From NCBI GenBank assembly GCA_024413595.1, contig JAKSUC010000039.1, positions 1-33,040 of the forward strand: a DNA stretch of 33,040 bases, given 5' to 3'. The first letter of the stretch is position 1. Each line of letters begins with the position of its first letter. Shown piece by piece: positions 17,352 through 24,681 of the stretch. Under the pieces are notes generated by a model, which made no database searches, was not told the DNA's origin, and was given only the letters and a program-made list of their open reading frames with translations. This DNA comes from Bacteroidales bacterium (GTDB lineage: Bacteria; Bacteroidota; Bacteroidia; Bacteroidales; UBA3824). The translations under genes were made by a program, and so were the position numbers.

Positions 17352-17884
17352 TGTTAAAATATTGCAAAATTTTGGATGAAGAAACAGGTTTAGTACAATT
17401 AGGAGTTGGTTGTTCTGATGAATATTATATTGCTATTGGTATGCAATTAAGAGATGTAGAACAATCAGAAAAAGATTTTAATTGGTATATAACAGAAAAA
17501 TGTCCTCATAAAACTAAAGAAGAAAAGTTAGAAGATAAAAGAGTTGAAAAGTTTTTTGAAAATGAAACAAAAAGAGAAACATTCTTAATGCAAGGTGTTG
17601 AATACAAAGGAATTTTATTTGACTCTGATTTAGAGCAAAAAATTAACATAATGGCTACTGTTCAAGTTATGGACGAGCAAGAAACTATAACTTGGGTTGG
17701 TAAAGACGGTGTTACATCTTTGGTATGCGATAAGTATGATTTGTTAGCAATAGGTGGTTTATTGTCAAATATGACAACTTATGTATGGCAAATAAGAAAC
17801 CCTGAAATTAAAACTAAAATAGAAAATGCAAAAACCATAGAAGAACTTGATGCCATAGATATAAGCTATGAAATGGGGGCTTAA
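17351..17884 (+). CDS. Tail-fibre-associated protein (DUF4376-like)
   Basis: A 177-residue protein between adhesin genes. The pattern of an N-terminal beta part, a Lys/Glu-rich helical middle (KTKEEKLEDKRVEKFFENE) and 'VQVMDEQETITWVGKDG' followed by 'NPEIKTKIENAKTIEELDAIDI' resembles DUF4376-type proteins that accompany tail fibres. ATG 17351 is preferred to the upstream 17333 because it overlaps the preceding stop (TAATG), as do the next gene junctions. Assembly chaperone or fibre component cannot be told apart here. Confidence 0.5.
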   Translation: MLKYCKILDEETGLVQLGVGCSDEYYIAIGMQLRDVEQSEKDFNWYITEKCPHKTKEEKLEDKRVEKFFENETKRETFLMQGVEYKGILFDSDLEQKINIMATVQVMDEQETITWVGKDGVTSLVCDKYDLLAIGGLLSNMTTYVWQIRNPEIKTKIENAKTIEELDAIDISYEMGA

Positions 17885-18207
17885 TGGAAGCACAAACAAT
17901 AATAAAAGGTGATGATACCTTTTTTAACGATACAGATTATTTAGGGGCTATTGAGCTAATTACAAACTATAATATGATAGGTTGGAGAGCAGAAATGAAG
18001 CTACAAGACGCAACTATTTCTTTTAATGATTTAGCAAGCAAAAGAATACAGCCTAGATTTACAAAAGGTCAAACTGCTGAAATGAGAAACGGAAAATTTA
18101 AAGCAACTTTAAAGATATATGACCCTAACAATAATTTAAGAACTGTTTTTACTGATTTACCTTATTATATTACATCAAGTGTAGCAGGGGAGTATGTAAA
18201 TGAGTAA
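17884..18207 (+). CDS. BppU N-terminal-like baseplate/fibre adaptor
   Basis: A 107-residue beta-sandwich-like protein: 'QTIIKGDDTFFN', 'AEMKLQD', 'PRFTKGQTAEMRNGKFKATLKIYDPN' matches the pattern of the N-terminal domain of BppU (upper baseplate protein) families, which anchor receptor-binding proteins. The start overlaps the previous stop (TAATG), and the end overlaps the next gene by 8 bases. Likely a separate adaptor onto which the fibre subunits dock. Confidence 0.5.
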   Translation: MEAQTIIKGDDTFFNDTDYLGAIELITNYNMIGWRAEMKLQDATISFNDLASKRIQPRFTKGQTAEMRNGKFKATLKIYDPNNNLRTVFTDLPYYITSSVAGEYVNE

Positions 18208-18844
18208 TCAAGAACCAATTAAAATAAGAATTGATAGGCAAAGGCAACTTGATATTCCTATAAAATTAAGAAATCCATCAGGTTGGACATCATGGGGCAA
18301 CATTGATGGCAATATAGAAAGCCAACAAGATTTAGTTGCTAAACTTAATGCTAAACAAGATGTAATATCAGATATAGATACAATAAGAGAAAAATCATCA
18401 ACTGCTTTACAATCTGGTGATAATGTATCTGAATTAACAAATGACGCAGGTTATGTTGATAATACTTATCATGATGATACAAAGCAAGATGTTATAGATG
18501 ATATTGATGATATAAGAGAAACAACTAATAGTAATGCAGAGGCTTTGCAAACTAAACAAGACACCTTAATAAGTGGAACTAATATTAAAACAGTAAATAA
18601 TCAATCATTATTAGGGAGTGGGAATATAACTATTCAAGGTGGTGGTGATGGTACTTGGGGTAGTATAACAGGCAACATATCAGACCAAGAAGATTTATAC
18701 ACATTATTTTATGATATTTACCAACAATTAAACAACTTTGTTATTACTCCATTAGATGATAATTATACGCCATCAATTGATGAAAGTGGCGTAATTCAAT
18801 TTACTACACCTCCAACATTGAGAGAAGAATTAAGAGGTTTATAA
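18200..18844 (+). CDS. Tail fibre shaft protein
   Basis: A 214-residue protein with repeated 'KQD(V/T)I.DID.IRE' segments (residues about 50-125), a trimeric coiled-coil-like shaft pattern, and 'NIKTVNNQSLLGSGNITI' near 130-147, a motif common in phage tail fibres. The same 'QDIITDLDDIRSNA' heptad-like element opens the next gene, so the two may co-assemble. Overlaps of 8 bases before and 1 base after indicate a single translational unit. Confidence 0.65.
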   Translation: MSNQEPIKIRIDRQRQLDIPIKLRNPSGWTSWGNIDGNIESQQDLVAKLNAKQDVISDIDTIREKSSTALQSGDNVSELTNDAGYVDNTYHDDTKQDVIDDIDDIRETTNSNAEALQTKQDTLISGTNIKTVNNQSLLGSGNITIQGGGDGTWGSITGNISDQEDLYTLFYDIYQQLNNFVITPLDDNYTPSIDESGVIQFTTPPTLREELRGL

Positions 18845-20232
18845 TGACATTTCAACAACAAAGTCAAATTATAAATGACAATTTTGCTTACTTAAATAAA
18901 ATAAAACAAGATATTATTACAGATTTAGATGATATAAGAAGTAATGCTCAAACTGGTGCTGATTTAGCACCACAAGTATCTACTAATACTGAAAGAATTG
19001 AAGAAATAATTGTATCAAGATTTCCAACACTTGGTGCAGAATTAGATTATGAAAATAATGAATTATCTTTATTAAATACAAATGGTGAAATATTATCTAG
19101 TGTAACCATAGAAGCAAGTTCTGGAACATCTTATCACCCACCGTTGTTAAGTCATCAATTCTTCCAACACAAATTAAATGACATGCAATATTTAAGAGCA
19201 GATACATTCTCTTGGCAAAGTGGAAAAGTATATGTTGCTTCTTATGAAAAATTGGTTGAAGAATATAATAACGGAGAAACAAGAACAGAAGGATTAGTTA
19301 CCTATAAACTTTCACCAAATGATTTTAAAATAGCAGATGCAAGTCAAGAAAATAATATAATGACTACTTTTAGTAGATATGGTGAAGCAGACTTTTTTAT
19401 TTTAGATATACCAAATGAAAGATTTAAACTTCCTAGATTTAAACCAGACAAAAATCTATTAGAAAGTTATGTAAGTGGTTCAAACGGTTATAGAATTTAT
19501 AATGATGGATATTGTGAGCAATGGGGTACAATATCTTCTGTTGTACAAAATTCTTATACTGCTGGCACAATAAATTTACCAAAAACATTTGCAGATACTA
19601 ATTATAATGTTCAAATAACACAAAATGACAATGGACAAACTTTAGGAACTGATGCGGCTACAAATGGAAATGCAGTTCATACTAAAACAGCAAGTTCATT
19701 TACAATTAATGCTTACGCTTGGACTTATGGTAGAGATTGGATTGCAAGAGGTTATTTAGCAGAGGACCAGTATAACAGAAATTCAAAAAATAATAATTTA
19801 AAACTTTATTATTATGTAGGTTCTTTTGACAGTACAGGAATAATAAAAAATGCTGGAATAAATACTGAATTATTTAATTCTAAACAAGATATAAATACTG
19901 ATAATGTATATATGTCTTATGCTCAATTTGGTGAAGTAAGTGGTAATACAACTATATCATTACAAGACACAGTAACCTATTATGATATATTACCAGTTGG
20001 TGCAACATCAATAACATTTGATACTACAAGTTTAACAAGTTATTCATCTAAAGTAGTAACATTTGAACTTGCTATAAATATGACTACAATACAAACTATT
20101 AATTTTACTAATAGTATAACTTGGTTAAATGATGATGCTCCTGATTTATCTACGAGTGGTACTCACTTATTAGTATTCAGACATTTACCATATAACAATA
20201 CTTGGATAGGTTCTTATGAGGGTAAAATATAA
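18844..20232 (+). CDS. Tail fibre / receptor-binding protein
   Basis: A 462-residue protein. Residues 1-55 are coiled-coil-like; about 95-210 include 'FFILDIPNERFKLPRF', a phrase typical of fibre tips; about 217-305 form a beta module beginning 'GYRIYNDGYCEQWGT' and ending 'RGYLAEDQY'; the rest (about 340-462) is another beta domain. The 217-305 module recurs in the gene at 20795-21199, which points to duplication of receptor-binding heads. It probably makes the main host contact. Confidence 0.65.
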   Translation: MTFQQQSQIINDNFAYLNKIKQDIITDLDDIRSNAQTGADLAPQVSTNTERIEEIIVSRFPTLGAELDYENNELSLLNTNGEILSSVTIEASSGTSYHPPLLSHQFFQHKLNDMQYLRADTFSWQSGKVYVASYEKLVEEYNNGETRTEGLVTYKLSPNDFKIADASQENNIMTTFSRYGEADFFILDIPNERFKLPRFKPDKNLLESYVSGSNGYRIYNDGYCEQWGTISSVVQNSYTAGTINLPKTFADTNYNVQITQNDNGQTLGTDAATNGNAVHTKTASSFTINAYAWTYGRDWIARGYLAEDQYNRNSKNNNLKLYYYVGSFDSTGIIKNAGINTELFNSKQDINTDNVYMSYAQFGEVSGNTTISLQDTVTYYDILPVGATSITFDTTSLTSYSSKVVTFELAINMTTIQTINFTNSITWLNDDAPDLSTSGTHLLVFRHLPYNNTWIGSYEGKI

Positions 20233-20780
20233 TGACTATAAGAACTAAACTACATCCTCTTGGTGGTGGAAATATAGGTTCAACTCCAGTAGGTCAAGTT
20301 ATATTTAATTCAAGAACTGTTGGAACATATACAGTTGAAATACCAAATACACAAAACTACTTTATAGATATTAGAGGTGGTGGTGGTGGTGGTGCTTATG
20401 CTAGTGTTGGTGGTGTAGTAATATCCAATGCTGGTGGTGCTGGTGGTAGAGTTTATGGAGTTATTAGATTGACAAAAGGAACATATACAGTATCAGTAGG
20501 TGGTGCTGGTGCTTATGTTCAAACATTCCAATTAAATGGTATTGCACAAGGGGGTAGTGGTGGAACTTCATCTATAAGTAATATAGCAAGTGCTTATGGT
20601 GGTGGTGGTGCTAGATGTGGTATTACATTTAATGGATATTATTATGTTGTAGCCGTTAATAATGCTGGTGCTAGTGGTAGTTATTATATAAATGAAGGTA
20701 TTACTGGTTTAACTGGTGTTGTTGGTGGAAGTGGATTGGGTAGCCAAACTACTGGATATGTTTATATAGAAACAAGATAA
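20232..20780 (+). CDS. Gly-rich adhesin
   Basis: A 182-residue protein with clusters of Gly (DIRGGGGGGAYASVGG, SNAGGAGGRVYG, AYGGGGAR) and the strand 'GTYTVEIPNTQNYFIDIRGGGGGG', matching the glycine-rich domain of phage tail adhesins in which polyglycine helices form the receptor-contact tip. It lies between two genes sharing a different receptor module. Ends ATG overlap the previous stop by one base. Confidence 0.65.
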   Translation: MTIRTKLHPLGGGNIGSTPVGQVIFNSRTVGTYTVEIPNTQNYFIDIRGGGGGGAYASVGGVVISNAGGAGGRVYGVIRLTKGTYTVSVGGAGAYVQTFQLNGIAQGGSGGTSSISNIASAYGGGGARCGITFNGYYYVVAVNNAGASGSYYINEGITGLTGVVGGSGLGSQTTGYVYIETR

Positions 20781-20794
20781 GGATAAATATTTAA

Positions 20795-21199
20795 ATGGAA
20801 GATAGAGAAGCAGTAAATATAGGTGAATTAACAGAAGCCGTTAATGACAAAATGGACAGAGATATGAACAATAAGGCTTCTAATGTTATCACATTAATAA
20901 ATACTTATACAAATGGTTATAGTGGTTACAACATTTGGTCTAATGGATATTGCGAACAATGGGGATTATTTACTATTGCTACAAATGGACAAGGTACTAT
21001 AACATTTTTAAAACGATTTAATGGTACTAATTATACTTTTCTTATGCAAAAATCAAGCGCAGATGCTTCTACTTGGAACGTTATGGAAAAAGCTGGTTCT
21101 AGGAATGTTAATTCAATAGGTATTCAATCAAACCTAACTGGATACACATTAAGTGGAAGTTGGAGAACGAGTGGTTATCTAGCAGAAGGAGAATATTAA
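20795..21199 (+). CDS. Receptor-binding protein with duplicated head module
   Basis: A 134-residue protein: a short helical N-terminus (MEDREAVNIGELTEAVNDKMD) for attachment, then a module 'GYNIWSNGYCEQWGL...FNGTNYTFLMQ...SWRTSGYLAEGEY' that aligns with about residues 217-305 of the 18844-20232 protein. Shared positions include GYCEQWG, TNY and GYLAE. The module is therefore carried both inside a long fibre and as a stand-alone small protein. AGGATA at 20780-20785 gives the ribosome binding site. Confidence 0.6.
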   Translation: MEDREAVNIGELTEAVNDKMDRDMNNKASNVITLINTYTNGYSGYNIWSNGYCEQWGLFTIATNGQGTITFLKRFNGTNYTFLMQKSSADASTWNVMEKAGSRNVNSIGIQSNLTGYTLSGSWRTSGYLAEGEY

Positions 21200-21201
21200 A
21201 A

Positions 21202-21627
21202 ATGGAAATTAAAGCATTTTTAGATAAAACTTATTCAGAAGAAGAAAAGATTAATTTTATAATTGAACAAAATCATAGACTTGGTTATGAAATTAGAGAA
21301 ACTGAAACAAGATTAGAAGCTTGGGGCTATACAGAAGAAGAAATTGCACAACAAGAACAAGAGCATATTAAAACACTTACTTGTACAAAACGTGTATTTG
21401 CTTTAATGCTACAAGAATTAGGAGTTGATTATTTAACACAATTAAAACCATTAATTGAGAGCAATCCACAGGCACAGTTAGAATGGGATTTGTGCGTAGA
21501 ACTTTCAAGAAATAACCCTTTATTAGATGTTATGGCAAGCAAATTGGGAATTTCAAGCGAGAAATTAGACAAATTATTTCAATATGCAAATGGCGAAATA
21601 ACATTAGAAGTTTTTAAGGGGGAATAG
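21202..21627 (+). CDS. Conserved hypothetical after fibre genes
   Basis: A 141-residue helical protein with 'CTKRVFALMLQELGVDYLTQLKPLIESN' and 'DLCVELSRNNPLLDVMASKLGI', sequences I recall seeing repeatedly in gut phage genomes next to tail fibre genes without assigned function. ATG 21202 is chosen over 21160 because AGGAG (21187-21191) fits it and it does not overlap the previous coding region. A fibre-assembly role is possible from position alone. Confidence 0.6.
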   Translation: MEIKAFLDKTYSEEEKINFIIEQNHRLGYEIRETETRLEAWGYTEEEIAQQEQEHIKTLTCTKRVFALMLQELGVDYLTQLKPLIESNPQAQLEWDLCVELSRNNPLLDVMASKLGISSEKLDKLFQYANGEITLEVFKGE

Positions 21628-21636
21628 AAGCAAACC

Positions 21637-22125
21637 ATGAATTACCATAATATTACTAAAGACGATATGCTTAATGGCGACGGTTTAAGAGTTGTATTAT
21701 GGGTCGCTGGGTGTAATCATAATTGTTTTAATTGTCAAAACCCTGAAACACACAGTCCAATATCAGGAATTGAGTTTGATAGTGAAGCAATAAAAGAAAT
21801 ATTTGAAGAGTTGGACAAAGACTATATTCAAGGGTTGACATTATCAGGTGGAGACCCTTTATATCCCGACAATAGAGCAACAATGTGCAAATTATGCAGA
21901 GAAATAAAAAATAAATATCCTAAAAAAGATATTTGGCTTTATACAGGTTACAAATGGGAAGATATTAAAGATTTAGAAATAATGCAGTTTGTTGATGCCC
22001 TTGTTGATGGTGAATTTATTCAAAATTTAGCAGATGAAAATTATAAATGGGCTGGTTCAACTAATCAAAGGGTTATTGACGTTAAAAAATCGCTTAAACT
22101 AGATAAAATTATTTTGCACGAGTAG
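21637..22125 (+). CDS. nrdG: Anaerobic ribonucleotide reductase activase
   Basis: A 162-residue radical SAM enzyme. Cys26, Cys30 and Cys33 (CNHNCFNC) are the CxxxCxxC ligands for the 4Fe-4S cluster, followed by 'NPETH' and the SAM-binding 'LSGGDPL' at 69-75. NrdG makes the glycyl radical on NrdD, which reduces ribonucleoside triphosphates in anaerobes. The length is normal. No nrdD is present in the window, so it either serves a host NrdD or one beyond the edge. It stands in the late operon, not with replication genes. GGGGG at 21618-21622 may help initiation. Confidence 0.9.
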   Translation: MNYHNITKDDMLNGDGLRVVLWVAGCNHNCFNCQNPETHSPISGIEFDSEAIKEIFEELDKDYIQGLTLSGGDPLYPDNRATMCKLCREIKNKYPKKDIWLYTGYKWEDIKDLEIMQFVDALVDGEFIQNLADENYKWAGSTNQRVIDVKKSLKLDKIILHE

Positions 22126-22132
22126 GAGGGGT

Positions 22133-22378
22133 ATGTTTTTAAGCATTACGGCTTTTTTTGAAGCAATAAAAAGTTTTTTTAATTTAAAAGAAACAAAAAC
22201 AAATAAACAATTAGAAACGGCGGGCATAAAAGAATATAGAAAATTAGTAAAAGCCTGCAATTATGCTACTGAATTAATTGACTATTTAGAAAGGCACAAT
22301 GCTGTAAATTTTGAAACATACAAACAACAGCAAAGATATAACTATCTTGTAAGAAAGTTTAGAGAAAAGGTTATATAA
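22133..22378 (+). CDS. Small hypothetical protein
   Basis: An 81-residue protein with an N-terminal amphipathic/hydrophobic stretch (FLSITAFFEAIKSFFNL) and a basic helical remainder ending 'YNYLVRKFREKVI'. The stop overlaps the next ATG by one base. Proteins of this type recur beside DUF1353 and lysis genes in gut phages, but I know no function. The N-terminus could lie on a membrane. GGAGGGG precedes the ATG. Confidence 0.6.
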   Translation: MFLSITAFFEAIKSFFNLKETKTNKQLETAGIKEYRKLVKACNYATELIDYLERHNAVNFETYKQQQRYNYLVRKFREKVI

Positions 22379-22842
22379 TGATTGAAATTTATGCTGATAA
22401 AGAATTAGAGATTTATTTTAGCGAAACACCTCATATTGATGTAAGGTATTTATTACCATGGCAAGATAAGAAAGAACAAGAGAACATTATAAAATTTCCT
22501 TTTGAAAACAAAAAAGAGTTTAAAGTATATATTGTAGATATTGAAACAATGGAAGATTATACTTTGACGGTAGAAAAAGGGTATTGTTGGGACGGTGCGA
22601 CAATACCTCGTTTTTTGTGGAGTTTAATAGGTTCAAAAACTGACAATTCTTTCTTAATTCCTAGTTGCATACACGATATTTTATGCAATAATCATGATTT
22701 AGTTTGTGGGGATAGAAACTTATCAAGCAGAGTATTTAAAGCCTTATTGTTGGCAAGTGGAGTTAGCAAATTTAAAGCACAAACAATGTATTTAGCTGTT
22801 GATAACTTCCAAAGATTGTGTGGCTGGCATGAAAATAAATAA
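22378..22842 (+). CDS. DUF1353 family protein
   Basis: A 154-residue protein carrying the DUF1353 signature: 'KGYCWDGATIPRFLWSLIG' (about residues 67-85), 'SCIHDILCN' and 'NLSSRVFKALLLASGV'. The family occurs widely in phages near lysis genes; its function is unknown, though the conserved His-Asp suggests an enzymatic or metal site. It is translationally coupled to the previous gene and overlaps the next. Confidence 0.8.
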   Translation: MIEIYADKELEIYFSETPHIDVRYLLPWQDKKEQENIIKFPFENKKEFKVYIVDIETMEDYTLTVEKGYCWDGATIPRFLWSLIGSKTDNSFLIPSCIHDILCNNHDLVCGDRNLSSRVFKALLLASGVSKFKAQTMYLAVDNFQRLCGWHENK

Positions 22843-23221
22843 ATTAGTTACTTATCCTTTTGGATATTCAAATATTTTAAAAACATTATATCAACAGGAT
22901 AAATTGCCTATTGAAAAAGGTTTTTATGGCGAAAAATTAACAAAAGATACTGTTAGTCTTGAACATCTTAAACCACATTCGCAAGGTGGAAAAACAAAAT
23001 TAAACAATTTGGTTTTAGCGGATAAGTTCAAAAACAATCAAAGAAGCAATAAACCATTAAAAGAATTTTTTGACCCTAAAAAAGCAAAAGAATACTTAGA
23101 CCAATTTGTCAATTTAATAGTGCCTTATAATGAAAAAGGAGTCAAAAAAGTATTTGATGGCAATAAATACATTCAAGAAGTAACTGAAACAATAACTAAT
23201 TTGTTAAAAAATAATAAATAG
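22829..23221 (+). CDS. HNH-like endonuclease
   Basis: A 130-residue protein with 'VSLEHLKPHSQGGKTKLNNLVLADKFKNNQRSN', the H-(x)n-N-(x)n-N/H pattern of an HNH fold (EH, then NN, then NNQRS); no Cys pairs for a zinc ribbon are visible. HNH proteins nick or cut DNA and often assist terminase at cos sites or act as homing enzymes. ATG 22829 is preferred over TTG 22799 but either leaves an overlap with DUF1353. Here it is far from the terminase genes, next to the lysin. Confidence 0.65.
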   Translation: MKINKLVTYPFGYSNILKTLYQQDKLPIEKGFYGEKLTKDTVSLEHLKPHSQGGKTKLNNLVLADKFKNNQRSNKPLKEFFDPKKAKEYLDQFVNLIVPYNEKGVKKVFDGNKYIQEVTETITNLLKNNK

Positions 23222-23229
23222 TGTATAAT
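23201..23229 (+). promoter_or_regulatory. Promoter for lysis genes
   Basis: TTGTTA (23201-23206), exactly 17 nt, then TATAAT (23224-23229): a near-consensus sigma-70-type promoter in the 3' end of the HNH-like gene, just upstream of the lysin ATG (23238). TTGTTAAAAA is the same 10-mer seen at the portal promoter and, inverted, in the repressor leader. GGTGAT at 23230-23235 may serve as ribosome binding site. Confidence 0.75.
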
Positions 23230-23237
23230 GGTGATAT

Positions 23238-23636
23238 ATGAACTTAAATTTTAAAATTAGTGAATTAATACATTCAGATAAGGCGATACAACACAAAATA
23301 AACAATATGCCCGATATTAATAGTTTAGACAATATGTTGAACCTTATTGTGTATTGTTTGCAGCCATTAAGAGATAAAATAGGTAAACCTTTTGATATTT
23401 CTAGTGGATATAGATGTTCTCAACTTAATAAACTTGTTGGTGGAAAATCTAACAGCCAACACTTAACGGGACAAGCAATAGATTTTAAAATTAGAGGTTT
23501 AACTGTATCTCAAGGTATAGAATTAATAAAAAATTCTGGAATAGAATACGACCAGTTGTTAGATGAATATGATAAATGGATACATTTAAGTTTTAACAAA
23601 GGCAAAAATAGAAAAGAAGTCAAGAGGATAAGATAA
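23238..23636 (+). CDS. Endolysin, M15 D-Ala-D-Ala peptidase
   Basis: A 132-residue zinc peptidase of the M15 (M15_3) type. His75 and Asp82 in 'SQHLTGQAIDF' and His116 in 'KWIHLSF' are the metal ligands; 'ISSGYRCSQLNKLVGG' precedes them as in the family. It cuts peptidoglycan cross-links at the end of infection. There is no signal peptide, so release needs a holin, which the next gene may supply. It has its own promoter, so lysis timing may be set separately. Confidence 0.88.
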   Translation: MNLNFKISELIHSDKAIQHKINNMPDINSLDNMLNLIVYCLQPLRDKIGKPFDISSGYRCSQLNKLVGGKSNSQHLTGQAIDFKIRGLTVSQGIELIKNSGIEYDQLLDEYDKWIHLSFNKGKNRKEVKRIR

Positions 23637-23915
23637 ATGAACTTTGAGATTATAACAGTATTTATAGCTATTATAACTTTTATTGGTGCTACTGTTAGTT
23701 TTTGTGTTAAGTTAGGGGAGCTTAAAACTATGATAACAAAAGACATAGAGGGCATAAAACAAGACATAAAAGAACTTGAAAGAAAAGATTTAAGTCAAGA
23801 CGCACAAATAAATAAGGTTCAAGACTCTAATAACGAAATAAGAACATTATTAACTGAAATAAAAACGCAGTTAGAAATATTAATGAAAATAACTGGTGTT
23901 TTTGATAAAAAGTAA
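23637..23915 (+). CDS. Holin-like membrane protein
   Basis: A 92-residue protein with one N-terminal membrane segment (about residues 4-24, IITVFIAIITFIGATVSFCV) followed by a long charged coiled coil. Its ATG directly follows the lysin stop with no gap. The size, topology and position fit small lysis-associated membrane proteins (XhlA/BhlA-like holins); the cytoplasmic coiled coil is like XhlA. Its stop codon abuts the stop codon of the leftward repressor gene without any intervening base. Confidence 0.65.
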   Translation: MNFEIITVFIAIITFIGATVSFCVKLGELKTMITKDIEGIKQDIKELERKDLSQDAQINKVQDSNNEIRTLLTEIKTQLEILMKITGVFDKK

Positions 23916-24551
23916 TCAGTGAAAATAAAATACATTTTTTAAAACTCTACCAACTACAACAAATTTTAATTCTTCTAATTCTTGCTTTGTTCTATTTTTT
24001 GTATGCTTTTCAGGATATGTAAATGTAAAATCAACAGAGCCATTAAAATTTTCTTCTATGTAAGCTATGCTATGATAACTTTTATTGTTGCATTGGTATA
24101 AATACAATCCTGCTCTCTTGATACTTGTTTCAGATGTATCAACTAAAACTACATCATTTGCTCTGATATATAAATATCCGTTAGGATTGGCAAGTCTATC
24201 TGTTTCCATCATATATATTTTAAAATCTTTGTAGTTAAAATATCTTTTGTATTCATAAGCTACTTTAAAATCCATAAAATAATATTTAAAATTAGTGTGA
24301 TGTTTAGAAAAGTCAATATAATCTATTGTTATGTATTTTGGCAATTTATCTGCATTAAAAAACAATTTTATAGGTATTTGATATGCTTTTGATAACAAAA
24401 AAATCTCATCATATTTTAAACTGCTGCCATTTGATAATCTTTTATCTACTGTTGCTCTTGATAAACATAATGCTTTTGAAAAAGTGCTAATAGGTGAACA
24501 ATAAGCATAATTATCGCATATTAATTTTGCCTCTTTTAATGTTATTTCCAT
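23916..24551 (-). CDS. CI-like repressor with degenerate S24 domain
   Basis: A 211-residue protein. Residues about 16-65 form an XRE/CI-type helix-turn-helix (ISTFSKALCLSRATVDKRLS). The C-terminal part (about 112-208) has the layout of a LexA/CI S24 peptidase domain ('NDVVLVDTSE', 'AGLYLYQ', 'VVVGRVLK'), but where the family has GDSM.P there is 'TDRLANP', and no matching catalytic Lys is evident, so self-cleavage is probably lost. It likely silences lytic genes. Gene is leftward and alone between two plus-strand operons, divergent from the 24622 operon with a shared operator region. GAGGAT precedes the ATG. Confidence 0.75.
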   Translation of the reverse strand: MEITLKEAKLICDNYAYCSPISTFSKALCLSRATVDKRLSNGSSLKYDEIFLLSKAYQIPIKLFFNADKLPKYITIDYIDFSKHHTNFKYYFMDFKVAYEYKRYFNYKDFKIYMMETDRLANPNGYLYIRANDVVLVDTSETSIKRAGLYLYQCNNKSYHSIAYIEENFNGSVDFTFTYPEKHTKNRTKQELEELKFVVVGRVLKNVFYFH

Positions 24552-24568
24552 TTTTATCCTCTAAAACC

Positions 24569-24600
24569 ATTTTTAACAACTTTTGTAACAATTATAACAA
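24569..24600. promoter_or_regulatory. Candidate operator: three TAACAA repeats
   Basis: TAACAA occurs at 24574-24579, 24586-24591 and 24595-24600 in the 70-bp gap between the repressor and the divergent operon (as TTGTTA on the minus strand). 24583-24600 (TTGTAACAATTATAACAA) is also self-complementary at 14 of 18 positions. Such repeats over a promoter suggest the repressor's own operators. Confidence 0.5.
24591..24599 (-). promoter_or_regulatory. Extended -10 of repressor promoter
   Basis: The minus strand reads TGTTATAAT, an extended -10, about 40 nt before the repressor ATG. It lies inside the TAACAA-repeat region, so the repressor could shut off its own gene. A good -35 is not visible. 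Confidence 0.5.
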
Positions 24601-24621
24601 AATATGGTGCATAATGTAAGT

Positions 24622-24681
24622 ATGTTAAAGGTATTGAAAAAAATTTATAAGTTAATAGAAAAAATAGAGGCTATGTTATGA
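24622..24681 (+). CDS. 19-residue leader peptide candidate
   Basis: MLKVLKKIYKLIEKIEAML is encoded from ATG 24622 and ends in TGA 24679-24681, overlapping the ATG of the next gene (ATGA). The peptide is an amphipathic Lys/Leu/Ile helix. The overlap suggests translational coupling of the operon's first gene. A ribosome binding site is weak, so it may be chance. A weak -10 (CATAAT 24610-24615) lies close upstream. Confidence 0.3.
   Translation: MLKVLKKIYKLIEKIEAML

Noticed and set aside
20373..20650. GGT-rich microsatellite or CRISPR-like repeat
   Set aside because: The repeats are Gly codons of the Gly-rich adhesin, of uneven spacing; no spacers.
24610..24615. Firm promoter for the 24622-26767 operon (CATAAT)
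   Set aside because: No -35 at 16-18 nt; the closest TTGTAA is 21 nt away. Mentioned only as a weak -10.
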